DNA from: Alienimonas californiensis
GTDB lineage: Bacteria; Planctomycetota; Planctomycetia; Planctomycetales; Planctomycetaceae
NCBI RefSeq assembly: GCF_007743815.1
Contig: NZ_CP036265.1
Span: 2,286,323 to 2,350,322, forward strand
Direction of reading: 5' to 3'
Length of the DNA stretch: 64,000 nt
The translations under genes and the position numbers were made by a program. Of the stretch, positions 1 through 10,613 are shown piece after piece (position 1 is the stretch's first letter; every line of letters begins with the position of its first letter). Under the pieces are notes generated by a model that saw only the letters and a list, made by a program, of their open reading frames with translations, did not search any database and was not told the DNA's origin.

Positions 1-1653
1 GTCTTTAATATTGCCGTTGACCCAGTTGAACTGCATGCCGGCGTTCTGGTTCCAGTACCAGTTCAGGCCGAGGGTGACGCTTTCGGCTTCGCCGCCGAAG
101 ACGTCGGCGTCGTTCAGGTCCAGGTAGGAATAGCGGGCGGCGACCTGCCAGGCGCCCCACCCGCCGCCGCACCGGCCGTGGCAGTCGCGGACGAGGAAGA
201 AGTCCTCGTGCGGCTTAATCCGGTCCAGCGTGCCGCTCTCGCGGTCCCAGGGCATATGTTCGCCGGTCAGGAAATAGCTGACGTAGGTGTACCCGCCCCA
301 GAAGTCGGCGTCTTCGGCGCCGTGAAAGCGGTCATTGGACAGCACCTGCGCTTCGGAGACCCACTGCACGGCGCCGTAGTTCAGGACGTGTTCCAAGCCG
401 ATCAGGCTGAAATTTTCCACATCGTCGATGCGGCCGGTGTTCAGCCAGCGGCCGTCGGTGCGGGCCTCGGGGCGGGTGCGGAAGCGGGCTTCGTTATTAT
501 TCTGCGGGCCGCCCGTTTCGTCCGGGTCGGCGATCGTGCCGGCGACGGCGAAGTGGCCGTAGCCGCGGCCGTCGGAGCACTCGTCCCACCAGTAGGTCGT
601 GGCCAGCCGGCCGGCGACCTGCAGTTGATAGGCGTCGCCGATATAGCTGCCGTCGTCCTGGATCCGCTCCAGGTTATAAATGCCGTATCGCCAGTTATAG
701 CGGAGGTCGTCCGAGACTCCGTAGGAGACCGCGCCCAACCGGCGGTTATCTTCGTTAAACGCCTCGATGACGTTCGGGCGCTCCATGAAGACGTTGTATC
801 GACTGCTGTTCAGGTGGTCCAGGCCGTAGGGTCGCTTCTGATTCCCCACGACCACTGTTTGTAGGAAGGGCACGTCGCGGAAGCCGAAGAAGGCGTCGCG
901 AAACTCGAAGTCGTTGGGGTCCGCAAATTCGGTCTCGAATTTATAGAACATATTCGTGCGAATGTCCCCCTGCAGTCCGAACCGCAGGCGGCGGAACAGG
1001 AGGCGGTCCTGCGGGTTTTCGCCTTCGAACCGTTCAGCGCCCTCGTCCGTGCTGGGGAAGGCCCAGTAATCGGCGTGCAGGCGGCCGAAGAGTTGGGCGG
1101 TGCTGTTCGAGGTGCCGCGGGTGACGAAGTCTCCCAGCCCGCTTTCGACCTCGCCGATTCGGACATCCAAGCCTTTGAACTGCTCAGTGAGCGCCTCGCC
1201 GCCGTCCTGGTCGCCGAACAGGTCTTCCAACTCCCGCAGGCGGGCGTCGAACTCCGCGCCGCCCGATGAATCGCTCGTCGGGGCGGGAGCGTTCAACGCC
1301 AGTTCCGCCTCGCCTTGGTCCGTCACGTCCCGGTCCGTCGGATCGGGGGCCTGATACCCCGCCGGGCGGAACAGCGGGGCCGGCGGGAGGGCGTCCAGTT
1401 CGGCGGCGACGAAGGGGGCGTCCAGCCGGGTCCGCAGCGTGCGGACCTCCGCTTCGGCCCGGTCGAGGCGATCGACGAGTGCCCGGAAGTCCCCGGCGGA
1501 GATTGCGTCCTCGGCAACCGCGACGGGGATCGCGTCAGCGGCGACCGGCGGCGTCCCGGCGGGCGCGAGGTCGTCGGCGAGGCCGACCGAGCAGAAGGCG
1601 GCGGGGGCGACGAACGCCCCGCGGGCGATCCAGCGCGCAGGCGAACGGGACAT
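1..1653 (-). CDS. OprP-type phosphate-selective porin, partial (3' end off window)
   Basis: An outer-membrane beta-barrel porin that probably takes up phosphate or other anions. The frame is open without a stop from an ATG at 1653 down to the window edge (551 codons seen). Residues 1-26 form a signal peptide (Arg-rich start, then a hydrophobic stretch ending near GLADDLA). A short helical, charged segment (DRLDRAEAEVRTLRTRLD) follows, as is usual ahead of the barrel in planctomycete porins of this family. The rest shows alternating aromatic barrel strands, such as FRRLRFGLQGDI, FYKFETEFADPNDF and LNWYWNQNAGMQFNWVNG. The last strands and the usual C-terminal aromatic residue lie outside the window. 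The phosphate specificity is inherited from the family name and not shown here; the porin assignment itself is strong. Confidence 0.82.
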   Translation of the reverse strand, partial: MSRSPARWIARGAFVAPAAFCSVGLADDLAPAGTPPVAADAIPVAVAEDAISAGDFRALVDRLDRAEAEVRTLRTRLDAPFVAAELDALPPAPLFRPAGYQAPDPTDRDVTDQGEAELALNAPAPTSDSSGGAEFDARLRELEDLFGDQDGGEALTEQFKGLDVRIGEVESGLGDFVTRGTSNSTAQLFGRLHADYWAFPSTDEGAERFEGENPQDRLLFRRLRFGLQGDIRTNMFYKFETEFADPNDFEFRDAFFGFRDVPFLQTVVVGNQKRPYGLDHLNSSRYNVFMERPNVIEAFNEDNRRLGAVSYGVSDDLRYNWRYGIYNLERIQDDGSYIGDAYQLQVAGRLATTYWWDECSDGRGYGHFAVAGTIADPDETGGPQNNNEARFRTRPEARTDGRWLNTGRIDDVENFSLIGLEHVLNYGAVQWVSEAQVLSNDRFHGAEDADFWGGYTYVSYFLTGEHMPWDRESGTLDRIKPHEDFFLVRDCHGRCGGGWGAWQVAARYSYLDLNDADVFGGEAESVTLGLNWYWNQNAGMQFNWVNGNIKD

Positions 1654-1910
1654 GAGGGGGGGCGTCCTTGCGGGGCGGGTACTGCGACCCTCCTGGTCGC
1701 ACCGCCGTGAACATCGGTTGTCGTCGCCACGACCCGAACCGCCGGCAGGCCGCGATCGGGGATTGCCCGGTTCGCCCCCTTCACAACGGAAAACCGCCGG
1801 CGCCACCCGCACAGCCGGACCCGCGAAACCGTTCGCCTCCGAATCGTTCGGACCGGCGACGGCGCGATCCCGGCAATCGCGGCCGGGAACTCTCACCAAC
1901 AACACAGCAA

Positions 1911-1998
<88 letters not shown>

Positions 1999-2187
1999 GG
2001 GGTTCCGTGCGGCGAACGGGCGTTCGACGCGACGGGAAGTGGGAGCGAAGAATAGCCGCCCGCCGGACACGCCCCAAGCCCGCGGCGTTCGCGGGGCGGC
2101 GGATTTGAGCGGCCGAGCCCCGCCTCCGGCGTCCGCTACCATGGCGGTCCGCCCGCCGTCCCCTCGTCCGCACCCTCTTTCCCGCGC

Positions 2188-5100
2188 ATGTTGAACGCCG
2201 TCATCCGCACCGCCCTGCGGAACCGGGCCGCCACGCTGGCCCTCGCCGCGGCGCTGCTGGTCTTCGGCGGCTGGCAGACCGCGAACCTGCCGATCGACGT
2301 CTTCCCTGACCTCGACCGCCCCCGGGTGGTGGTGCTCACCGAGGCCCCCGGCATGGCGCCGGAGGAGGTGGAGGCCCTCATCACCTTCCCGCTGGAAACG
2401 ACCCTCAACGGGGCCACCGGCGTGGAGGCGGTCCGCAGCAGCAGCGGCGTGGGCATCAGCGTGATCAACGTCGAATTCGCCTACGGGACGGACATCTACA
2501 CCGACCGGCAGATCGTCACCGAACGCATCGCCGCCGTCGCCGACCGCATGCCGGAGGGCGTCGAACCCTCGCTGGCGCCGGTCAGCTCGATCATGGGGCA
2601 GGTGCTCGTCGTCGCGCTGTGGGCCGATGCCGACGACGCCGTCGGGGGGGACGCCACGGACCCGCTGGAGCTGCGCACGCTGGCGGACTGGGTGATCCGC
2701 CAGCGCCTGCTGACGGTCCCCGGCGTGGCCCAGGTGTTCACGATGGGCGGCGGGCGGTCGCAGTTTCAGATTCTCGTCGACCCCGACGCCCTGCGGACGC
2801 ACGGCGTGACGCTGGAAGAGGTGGAAGCCGCCGCCGCGAACGCCAACCGCAACGCGACCGGCGGCTACCTGGACGACCGCGGGCCGACCGAACTGCTGGT
2901 CCGCGGCCTCGGCCGGGCGACGACCGTGGAGGATCTGCGGCTGGTCCCGGTCGCCACCCGGGGCGGGGTGCCGGTCACGCTGGGAGAGGTCGCCACCATC
3001 ACCACCGCCGCCCAGGTGAAGCGGGGCGATTCGTCGGCCTTCGTGCGGGTGGCGGGGGAAGAAGAGGACGGGAACGGCGAGGCGGGCGACGCCGAAGCCG
3101 CCTTCGAGGGCGGCCCGGCGGTCGCCCTGACGATCACCAAGCAGCCAGGCGCCGACACCCGGGCCGTCACCGCCGCGGTGGACGCGGCGCTGGCCGACCT
3201 CGCCCCCACCCTGCCGGCGGACGTGCGGTTCGAGACGGTCTATTCGCAGCGGTCCTTCATCGACCGGGCGGTGGAGAACGTCGCGGAGGCCCTCGCCGAC
3301 GGTGGCGCCCTGGTCGTGGTGATCCTGTTCGCCTTCCTGTTGAACCTGCGGACGACGCTGGTGACGCTCACGGCGATTCCGCTGTCGGTGGTGGCGACGG
3401 CGTCGGTGTTCGCCGGGTTCGACCTCGGCATCAACACGATGACGCTGGGCGGGCTGGCCGTGGCGGTCGGCGAACTGGTCGACGACGCGATCGTCGACGT
3501 GGAAAACGTCCACCGCCGGCTCAAGGAAAACCGGCTCAGACCGCCGGACGATCGCCTGCACCCCCTGCGGGTCGTGTACGGGGCGAGCGCGGAGATTCGT
3601 GGGTCGATCGTGTACGGCACCGCGGTGGTGGTGCTGGTCTTCCTGCCGCTGTTCGCCCTGCAGGGGATGGAGGGTCGGCTGTTCGCCCCGCTGGCCGCGG
3701 CCTACGTGGTGAGCATCCTGGCCTCGCTGGCGGTCTCGCTGACCGTCACGCCGGTGCTGTGCTCCCTGCTGCTGATCGGGCGGAAGGGCTGGCTGGTCGC
3801 CGCCCCGCTGCTGGGCCTGGCGATGAGCGCGGCGACCTTCCACTGGATCCTGCCGCGGGCGGCGGAGATCCTCGGCTGGCATGCGTTGGCGTTGGGCGAC
3901 CCCTGGTGGTGGACGTTCGCGGCGGCGCCGGCGTTCTGGCTGGGGGCGTTGGCGCTGGACGCGGCGCTGGGCGACGCCGGCGAGGGGCCGCTGCTCCGCG
4001 GGCTGCAATGGGTCGCGGGGGGCGTGATCCGATTCTCCACCGTCGCCGCCGGGCCGGTGCTGCTGATCGCCGCGGGGGCGGTGATCGCCGCCGGCGTGGC
4101 GGTCAGCCGGTTGGAACGCGACTTCCTGCCGCCGTTCAACGAGGGCGCCGTGCAGGTCAACGTGCTGCTGGCCCCCGGCACGAGCCTGAAAAGCAGCGGC
4201 GAGATCGCGGAGGCCGTGGAGAAACGCCTGATGCGGGTGGAGGGCGTCCGCACGCTGGTCCGCCGCACCGGCCGGGCGGAACTGGACGAGCACGCCGAGG
4301 GGGTGAACGTCTCCGAGATCATCGTGGAACTGGACCCGGAGGCCCCCCGCGAACGGGTGCTGTTCGAGCTGCGCGAGGCGATCGCCGACGTGCCCGGCGC
4401 CGTCGGCAGCGTGGAGGGGCCGCTGGCGCACCTCATCTCCCACATGATCAGCGGGGTGAAGGCGCAGGTCGGCATTAAGCTATACGGCGACGACCTGGAC
4501 ACCCTCCGCCGCCTCGGCGAGCGGATGCAGGCCGCCATCGGCGACGTGCCCGGCCTGACGGACGTCGTCCTCGAACCGCAGGTCACGATCCCGCAGCTCC
4601 GCATCGAGCTGGACCGCCCGGCCCTGGCCCGCACCGGCCTGCAACCCGGCACGGTGATGGAGTTCGTGGAGACGGCGATGAACGGGGCGGTCGTCTCCGA
4701 GGTCCTCGTCGGGCAGCGGACCTTCGATCTGCTGGTCCGGCTGGACGAACCCTTCCGCGAGGACATCGAGGCGGTCCGCCGGCTGGCGATCACGGCGCCG
4801 GACGGGGCCGAGGTCCCGCTGGGCTCCGTCGCGGACATCTACCAGGGCGGCGGGCCGAACACGATCAACCGGGAGAACGTCCGCCGGCGGATCGTGTTGC
4901 AGGCGAACGTCGCCGACCGAGGGCTGGTCGACGCGGTGACGGACGTGAAGGCCCGCCTCGCCGCGATCGAACTGCCGCCAGGCTACTTCATCGAATACAG
5001 CGGGCAGTTCGAGAGCCAACAGAGCGCGACCAACCGGCTGGCGGCGCTGACGGCGGCGGCGGTGCTGGGGGTGTTCCTCGTGCTGAACACCCTGTTCCGC

Positions 5101-5574
5101 AGCGCCAACTTCGCCCTGCAGGTGATGGCGGCGCTGCCGGCGGCGTTCGTCGGCGGGGCGGTGGCGCTGGTCGTCACCGACCAGACGCTCACCGTGGCGG
5201 CGCTGGTCGGGTTCATCTCCCTGGCCGGGATCGCCAGCCGCAACGGGATTCTGTTGCTCTCCCACTACCTCCACCTGGTGCGGGAGGAGGGGGAGGACTG
5301 GACCCGCGACATGTTGGTCCGCGCCGGGCGGGACCGCCTCGCCCCGGTGCTGATGACCGCCCTGACCAGCGGCATCGGGTTGGTCCCGCTGGCGCTGAGC
5401 GCCGGGGAGCCGGGCAAGGAGATCCTGTACCCGGTGGCGACGGTGATCGTGGGCGGGCTGATCTCCAGCACGGCGGCGGAGTTCGTGGTGCGGCCGGCGC
5501 TGTTCTGGGCCGTCGGCCGCGGGGCGGGGCGCCGCTTGACCGCCACCGACGAGGCCGCCGACCCGCTGGCCTGA
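2188..5574 (+). CDS. CusA/CzcA-type heavy-metal RND efflux pump
   Basis: An inner-membrane proton-driven pump subunit of the HME-RND family (1,128 residues, slightly longer than the usual ~1,040). It has an N-terminal helix (LALAAALLVFGGWQ), the PIDVFPD motif after TM1, a first periplasmic porter domain, TM2-6 from about residue 370, the TM4 proton-relay region with acidic residues (GELVDDAIVDVEN, about 428-440), and a second half with the matching TM7-12. Extra length between TM6 and TM7 (about 530-610) looks like additional membrane segments. No periplasmic adaptor (CusB) or outer-membrane factor (CusC) gene is adjacent, so those partners must be encoded elsewhere. The following gene encodes a His-rich lipoprotein that may serve the same metal. 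The substrate (Cu/Ag versus Zn/Co/Cd) cannot be set from sequence alone. Confidence 0.88.
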   Translation: MLNAVIRTALRNRAATLALAAALLVFGGWQTANLPIDVFPDLDRPRVVVLTEAPGMAPEEVEALITFPLETTLNGATGVEAVRSSSGVGISVINVEFAYGTDIYTDRQIVTERIAAVADRMPEGVEPSLAPVSSIMGQVLVVALWADADDAVGGDATDPLELRTLADWVIRQRLLTVPGVAQVFTMGGGRSQFQILVDPDALRTHGVTLEEVEAAAANANRNATGGYLDDRGPTELLVRGLGRATTVEDLRLVPVATRGGVPVTLGEVATITTAAQVKRGDSSAFVRVAGEEEDGNGEAGDAEAAFEGGPAVALTITKQPGADTRAVTAAVDAALADLAPTLPADVRFETVYSQRSFIDRAVENVAEALADGGALVVVILFAFLLNLRTTLVTLTAIPLSVVATASVFAGFDLGINTMTLGGLAVAVGELVDDAIVDVENVHRRLKENRLRPPDDRLHPLRVVYGASAEIRGSIVYGTAVVVLVFLPLFALQGMEGRLFAPLAAAYVVSILASLAVSLTVTPVLCSLLLIGRKGWLVAAPLLGLAMSAATFHWILPRAAEILGWHALALGDPWWWTFAAAPAFWLGALALDAALGDAGEGPLLRGLQWVAGGVIRFSTVAAGPVLLIAAGAVIAAGVAVSRLERDFLPPFNEGAVQVNVLLAPGTSLKSSGEIAEAVEKRLMRVEGVRTLVRRTGRAELDEHAEGVNVSEIIVELDPEAPRERVLFELREAIADVPGAVGSVEGPLAHLISHMISGVKAQVGIKLYGDDLDTLRRLGERMQAAIGDVPGLTDVVLEPQVTIPQLRIELDRPALARTGLQPGTVMEFVETAMNGAVVSEVLVGQRTFDLLVRLDEPFREDIEAVRRLAITAPDGAEVPLGSVADIYQGGGPNTINRENVRRRIVLQANVADRGLVDAVTDVKARLAAIELPPGYFIEYSGQFESQQSATNRLAALTAAAVLGVFLVLNTLFRSANFALQVMAALPAAFVGGAVALVVTDQTLTVAALVGFISLAGIASRNGILLLSHYLHLVREEGEDWTRDMLVRAGRDRLAPVLMTALTSGIGLVPLALSAGEPGKEILYPVATVIVGGLISSTAAEFVVRPALFWAVGRGAGRRLTATDEAADPLA

Positions 5575-5587
5575 GGGTCGTCCGCCC

Positions 5588-5611
5588 AAGCCGGACGCAT
5601 GCGTCCGGCTT
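5588..5611. terminator. perfect 24-bp palindrome after the RND gene
   Basis: AAGCCGGACGCATGCGTCCGGCTT is a perfect inverted repeat starting 13 bp after the RND stop codon. It would form a GC-rich hairpin but no T-tract follows, so it may be a terminator or attenuator, or a copy of a dispersed palindrome. It separates the RND gene from the downstream lipoprotein gene. Confidence 0.45.
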
Positions 5612-5698
5612 AGGTGGGGAACGCGTCTCCTTTCACTTGCCCGGACGCGGCCTAAACTGAGCGACCCCCCCGTCCCCGATCTTCGGAAGGAACCTCCC

Positions 5699-6268
5699 AT
5701 GCGCCGTTCGACCCTGTTTCCCGCCGCCCTGGCCCTCTGCGCCGCGCTGACGCTCGGCTGCCAGTCCGAGAGTGAAGATATGGACGCCGTCGGCACGGCG
5801 GGCGTCACCGAGGAGGTCGACGGCCACGACGACCACGCCGGTCACGACCACGGCGACGAGCACGCCCACCCGAGCGAGGGCCCGCACGGCGGGGAGCTGG
5901 TCGAACTGGGCGACGAGGAATACCACGCCGAACTGCTGCACGACGAAGCCGCCGGGACCGTGACCGTCTACCTGCTGGACGGCGCCGCGACCGCCGCCGC
6001 GACCACCGACGCGAAGGAACTGACCGTCAACCTGTCCCACGAGGGCGAGCGGAAGACGTTCCCCCTCGCCGCCGAGCCGCAGGAGGGCGACGCCGAGGGG
6101 CGCAGCTCCAAGTTCGTCTCCAGCGACGCCGCCCTGGGCGAGGAACTCGACCACGGCCACGACGACGCCAAGTTGATGGTCAAGATCGACGGCCGGGCCT
6201 TCTCCGGCACGATCCGGCACGACGAAGCCAGCCACGACGTGGACCACAGCGACCACGACCACGAGTGA
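5699..6268 (+). CDS. His/Asp-rich metal-binding lipoprotein
   Basis: A 189-residue exported protein with a lipobox (LTLGC, Cys at about 21), so probably anchored in a membrane facing the periplasm. Just after the Cys is a His/Asp-rich block (GHDDHAGHDHGDEHAH), and the C-terminus carries another (HDVDHSDHDHE). The middle has the segment PHGGELVELGDEEYHAELL, a small beta domain seen in proteins linked to heavy-metal efflux. It probably binds a transition metal and hands it to, or buffers it near, the RND pump encoded 124 bp upstream. A GGAAGGA ribosome-binding site precedes the ATG. The metal is not known. Confidence 0.75.
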   Translation: MRRSTLFPAALALCAALTLGCQSESEDMDAVGTAGVTEEVDGHDDHAGHDHGDEHAHPSEGPHGGELVELGDEEYHAELLHDEAAGTVTVYLLDGAATAAATTDAKELTVNLSHEGERKTFPLAAEPQEGDAEGRSSKFVSSDAALGEELDHGHDDAKLMVKIDGRAFSGTIRHDEASHDVDHSDHDHE

Positions 6269-6363
6269 GCCGCGGCCGCGGGAGCCGACCGATCAACGTC
6301 CGGGGTCCGGGGAGCGAACCTCCCCGGGCCCCGCTCGCATTCGTTCCACAGTCGTAGCTCACC

Positions 6364-8871
6364 TCAGTCGTAGCTCAACTGGGCGGTCGCGGTGGCGTCG
6401 GCGTCGGCGGTCGTGCGGACCCAGTAGGCGCTGAACGCTTCCGGGAACGTGTGCTGAACCGGGGCGTCCGGCGTGATCCGGAAGGTTTTGTATGGCATCC
6501 ACGTACCGTCGCCGGCGACGTCGACCTCGACCGTGATTTCCGTCGGCCGGTCGGCAGAGAGGGTCAGCGACTTCCGGTCGTAGCCGGTCATCAGGTAGGG
6601 GTCGGAGGGCGCGCCGGCCGTTACCTTCGTGTCCTGCCACGGCCCGCCGCGGCCGACCGGCTTGCCGAGCTTCCACGCTTCGTCGATCGCCCCGACCCAC
6701 ACCGCCGCTTTGCCGTCGGCGCTGCGGATCACGCGGGGGTTGTCGCCGGCGTCGCTCAGGTCGATTCCGGAGAGAACCAGCAATCCGCGGTAGCTGCAGT
6801 AATCGTGGATCCGCCGGCCGTGGGTGGCGACGGGGCGGACGCGGGCGAAGCCGCCGGCGTTCGAGGCGGGCAGTTCGTAGAAGGTCCCGTGGCAGTTGAA
6901 GAGGTCCCGCTCCGTGGCGACCTCCCGGGCCAGCCGGCCGAAGCCCGTGCCGCCGAACGCCGCGGGGCCGGGCTGGGCGAAGCGGTCGTCCTTCGGGAGC
7001 CGGTAGCGGGCGCCGTCGTCGTCGACGTACAGCACACTGGCCGCGTCGACCGTGAGGATGCCCGCCCGATCCGGGATCGCGGCGTTCTTCGTCAGGTAAT
7101 CGAGGGCCTTCGCGTCGTCCTCCAGGGTGAGGTTCATCTCGGCGTCCAGCACGTAGTGGCCGGGCTTGCCGTCCCCGTTGTCGGCGGCGATGTGCAGGGT
7201 GCGTTCGTTCCCGCCGCGGGCCCGCATCACGCCGGCGATGACCGCCTCGTCGCCCGGCTCCGCCAGCCCGGCGAACAGGGCGGCGTCGCTGGCGGGCAGT
7301 TCGTCCGCCGTCGGGCGGTCGTCGCGGTCGGCGTACTGGAACTGGGCCGTGACGGTCGCCGGTTCGCTGAGCCGCAGGCGGACCCATTCGCCGTCGGCGT
7401 CGGCGGGGAACGCGTGCCAGGCGGCGCCGGCGACCCGCACCTTGTCGAACGCCGCCCACTCGCCGGTGCCGTGGCGGTCGATTTCGAAGGTGAAGGTGGT
7501 CGGCACGTCCGTGGAGAGATGCACGCCGCGGCGGTCGTAGCCGGCGAACAGATAGGGGTCGGAGGGCGTGTCCGCGGCGACTTTCTCGTCCTTCCACACC
7601 GCCCCCCGGCCGAGCGCCGGGCCGAAGGCGTCGAGGGAGTCCGGCTCCACGAACCACAGGTTCGACTGGCTCTGCGGGGCGGCGATCTCGCCCTTCGCCT
7701 TGCGCTGGTTGAGGAACTCGTTATGGGCGGTGTCGTCGCAGCCCATCACCACCCGATCGCCCCAGCGGCAGAAGTCGCCGATCACCTTCAGATAGTTCGA
7801 CCGCGGTCGAATCCCCGCGGTGCTGCCCGGCTCGAATCCCTTCGGGAAGGTCCAGAAGGAGCCGTGCATCGTCATTAAAAGGTCGTCCCCGGTCCCGATC
7901 TCGCGGATGCGGGGCCACTCCGTATTCCAGCCGTGGGCTCCGTCGTAGCTGTGCGACGCTTTCGGCAGGCGGTAGTTCGTCCATTCGCCGCCGTGCAGAA
8001 CCATCAGGATCAACGATTTGGCGTCCCAGCCCATCGACCAGACCGGGTCGGTCGCCGGGTTCTCGTTGCCGTAGATTCCGCCGGGGCCGGTGACTTCGGT
8101 GAATTGATTGCGCCGCACCAGCGTCCAGGCGTCCTCGCCTGAAGCCTTGCCGTCCCAGGTCGCCAGCGCCCCGGAGGGGGTGGTGGGAACCGTCTGGGCG
8201 GCCCGGCCGTGCTCGCCGTTGTTGGCGTAAATCACGCGGCCCTGACCCGAATACAGCCCCTTGCCGTGGTAGCCCGGCAGGTCCATCCGCGGGCCGGGGG
8301 TCTTGTCGGCTTCGTCGCGGAACAGCGGGGCGACGGCGAGGGTGTCGACGTCGATTTCGTACAGCGCCTCCTCCATCGAGGCGTAATAAATCCTGCCCGC
8401 CGGGTCGAACAGGTGCCGGGCGTTGGCGGTGGGGCGGCCGAACATCTCGGTGTAGGGAATGACCCGCACTTCGCCGTCGCCGCGGATCGCGTAGGGGCCG
8501 ATGAACAGCTGGTCGCTCTCGCGGTGAATCATGCGGTTGGCGGGGGTGCCGCCGATCGATTCGGGCCGCACGATCTGTTCGAGGTCCGGGGTGATCTCGT
8601 ACAGCTTGTCGGAGGAGCCGCGGGGCGAGTGGGGGGCGTAGGTGACGGCCCACAACCGCCCGGCCCAGGGCACGACGGCGCCGGTGCCGCATTCGCCCTC
8701 GTTGTTGAAGTAGGCGAGGTGCGGATAGATCCCCCCGAACGCCGGACGGTCGATCGCGTCGTAATCGGGCGCCGCCGCATCGTCGGGCGTCGACTGATCG
8801 GCGGCGGGAGCGGCCGGGCCGGCCCACAGGGCGGCGAGGGCGACGAAGCAGAGCAGGGGCGGACGCGACAT
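6364..8871 (-). CDS. large secreted protein of unknown function
   Basis: 835 residues with a clear signal peptide ([20 protein letters not shown]). I do not recognise a characterised family. The N-terminal half reads like a repeated beta-strand (propeller-like) protein, with segments such as [37 protein letters not shown] and [19 protein letters not shown]. The segment [20 protein letters not shown] recurs as [20 protein letters not shown] about 300 residues later, and each copy is followed by a beta segment on 'cost' or 'colour'-like quantities, so the C-terminal half contains an internal duplication. It is divergent from a sulfatase gene with 156 bp between them, which suggests shared control and a role in polysaccharide use. 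Proteins of this kind are widespread in planctomycetes and annotated as hypothetical. Confidence 0.7.
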   Translation of the reverse strand: MSRPPLLCFVALAALWAGPAAPAADQSTPDDAAAPDYDAIDRPAFGGIYPHLAYFNNEGECGTGAVVPWAGRLWAVTYAPHSPRGSSDKLYEITPDLEQIVRPESIGGTPANRMIHRESDQLFIGPYAIRGDGEVRVIPYTEMFGRPTANARHLFDPAGRIYYASMEEALYEIDVDTLAVAPLFRDEADKTPGPRMDLPGYHGKGLYSGQGRVIYANNGEHGRAAQTVPTTPSGALATWDGKASGEDAWTLVRRNQFTEVTGPGGIYGNENPATDPVWSMGWDAKSLILMVLHGGEWTNYRLPKASHSYDGAHGWNTEWPRIREIGTGDDLLMTMHGSFWTFPKGFEPGSTAGIRPRSNYLKVIGDFCRWGDRVVMGCDDTAHNEFLNQRKAKGEIAAPQSQSNLWFVEPDSLDAFGPALGRGAVWKDEKVAADTPSDPYLFAGYDRRGVHLSTDVPTTFTFEIDRHGTGEWAAFDKVRVAGAAWHAFPADADGEWVRLRLSEPATVTAQFQYADRDDRPTADELPASDAALFAGLAEPGDEAVIAGVMRARGGNERTLHIAADNGDGKPGHYVLDAEMNLTLEDDAKALDYLTKNAAIPDRAGILTVDAASVLYVDDDGARYRLPKDDRFAQPGPAAFGGTGFGRLAREVATERDLFNCHGTFYELPASNAGGFARVRPVATHGRRIHDYCSYRGLLVLSGIDLSDAGDNPRVIRSADGKAAVWVGAIDEAWKLGKPVGRGGPWQDTKVTAGAPSDPYLMTGYDRKSLTLSADRPTEITVEVDVAGDGTWMPYKTFRITPDAPVQHTFPEAFSAYWVRTTADADATATAQLSYD

Positions 8872-9027
8872 GACGGGCCGTTCGGACAGCGGGCGAGGCG
8901 GCGGAGTGTCCGCGTTCGCCGGGCGACTCTCAACGCGACGCCGAACCGATCAACGGGATTGGATGGCGGCGGGTCCGGCGGCCCCGCACAATCGTCGTCG
9001 GACCGCTCGCCCGCCCCGGACACGCCC

Positions 9028-10488
9028 ATGACCGCCGCTTCGCTGTTGCTCGCCGTTGCGTTCGGGGCCGCTGACCCGCCGGCGGAGCGGCCGAACGTGC
9101 TGCTGATCTGCGTGGACGACCTTCGCCCGGAACTGGGCAGCTTCGGGGCGGACTGGATCACCTCGCCGAACATCGACGCCCTCGCCGCCCGCGGCCGGGC
9201 CTTCCATCGGCACTACGTGCAGGCCCCCACCTGCGGGGCCTCCCGGTACGCCCTGCTGACGGGGAACTACGGCCCGGCCGGCAACGGGGCCCTGTTCGAG
9301 CGGGCCAAGCGGATGCGGTCGAACCCGGAGGCCGTCTCCCCCAGCCTGCCCGCCTGGTTCCGGCAGCACGGCTACACGACGGTGTCGGTGGGAAAAGTCT
9401 CCCACCACCCCGGCGGCCGCGGCGGGGGGAACTGGGACGACGACGCCCAGCCGGAGATGCCCGACTCCTGGGACCGCCACCTCATGCCGACTGGTCCCTG
9501 GCAGCACCCCCGCGGGGCGATGCACGGGCTGGCGAACGGCGAGATCCGCACCAACGCCAAGGGCATGGCCGTGGTGCAATCCACCCCCGGCCCGGACACG
9601 ACCTACCCGGACGGCCTGATCACGGACGAGTCCCTGTCGCAGCTCGATCAGCTCAGCGAGTCCCGCACGGCGGAGGACAAACCGTTCTTTCTCGCCGTCG
9701 GTTTGATCCGCCCGCACCTGCCGTTCGGGGCGCCGGCGGACGACATGACTCCCTACGCCGACGCGACCCTCCCCCCGACGCCGCACCCGCAGAAGCCCGC
9801 CGGCCAAACGACCTGGCACGGCTCCGGCGAGTTCATGAAGTACGACCGCTTCGGCCGTGACCCCAATAAAGACGCCGCCTTCGCGGAGGCCGTCCGCAAG
9901 CACTACGCCGCCTGCGTGACCTACGCCGACCGGCAGGTCGGCCGCCTGCTCGAACGGCTGGACGAGACGGGCCAGCGGGAGAACACGATCGTCGTGCTGT
10001 GGGGCGACCACGGCTGGCACCTCGGCGAGCACGCCATCTGGGGCAAGCACGCCCTGTTCGAAGAATCGCTACGGTCGCCGCTGATCGTGTCGTACTCCGG
10101 TCTGCCGCAGCCCGGTGAGGCGTCGCGGGCGGTGGTGGAGTCGATCGACCTGTTTCCCACGCTGTGCGACCTCGCCGCCCTGCCGGCCCCGGCGGGGGAG
10201 GACGGCACGCCGTTCGTCGATGGCCGCTCGCTGCGGCCGCTGCTGGAGGACCCCGCCGCGGGACAGGCCGGCGACGGGCCGGCCGACGGGGGTTCCGCCT
10301 GCGCCTACACGGGCGGGGCGGAGACGATTCGTACCGATTCGTACCGCCTGATCGCCCACCGCGGCGGCCACCTGGAACTGTACGACCACCGCACGCCGGA
10401 GGCGGAAACGCAGAACCTCGCCGAGGCCGAACCGGAGACCGCCGTCCGCCTGCTCGCCCGGCTCCGCGAGCGGTTGGGCAACCGCTGA
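9028..10488 (+). CDS. secreted sulfatase (iduronate-2-sulfatase-like)
   Basis: A formylglycine-dependent sulfatase of 486 residues that would remove sulfate esters from a carbohydrate in the periplasm or outside the cell. A short signal segment ([15 protein letters not shown]) precedes the metal-binding DD of [11 protein letters not shown]. The modifiable Cys69 lies in [11 protein letters not shown], where the usual CxPSR has Ala in place of Pro. Other family marks are [39 protein letters not shown] and a C-terminal strand region ending in [17 protein letters not shown] chose the ATG at 9028 because it directly precedes the signal peptide; the frame is open further upstream but opposite another gene's 5' end. 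No Shine-Dalgarno site is visible. The substrate is unknown. Confidence 0.9.
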   Translation: MTAASLLLAVAFGAADPPAERPNVLLICVDDLRPELGSFGADWITSPNIDALAARGRAFHRHYVQAPTCGASRYALLTGNYGPAGNGALFERAKRMRSNPEAVSPSLPAWFRQHGYTTVSVGKVSHHPGGRGGGNWDDDAQPEMPDSWDRHLMPTGPWQHPRGAMHGLANGEIRTNAKGMAVVQSTPGPDTTYPDGLITDESLSQLDQLSESRTAEDKPFFLAVGLIRPHLPFGAPADDMTPYADATLPPTPHPQKPAGQTTWHGSGEFMKYDRFGRDPNKDAAFAEAVRKHYAACVTYADRQVGRLLERLDETGQRENTIVVLWGDHGWHLGEHAIWGKHALFEESLRSPLIVSYSGLPQPGEASRAVVESIDLFPTLCDLAALPAPAGEDGTPFVDGRSLRPLLEDPAAGQAGDGPADGGSACAYTGGAETIRTDSYRLIAHRGGHLELYDHRTPEAETQNLAEAEPETAVRLLARLRERLGNR

Positions 10489-10613
10489 ACGGCGGGGCGG
10501 CCCGGCCGCGGGCGGAGGTTCCGGGAGCGGCGGCCAATCACTACAGTGCCGGCCGATCGTCCGACGGACCGACCTTTTCTGAAGCCGCGCCCGCCCGCGG
10601 ACCCGCCCCCGCC

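Noticed and set aside
2619-4478. A 619-codon overlapping plus frame inside the RND gene
   Set aside because: An Arg/Gly/Pro-rich out-of-frame shadow of the pump gene. No motif is present.
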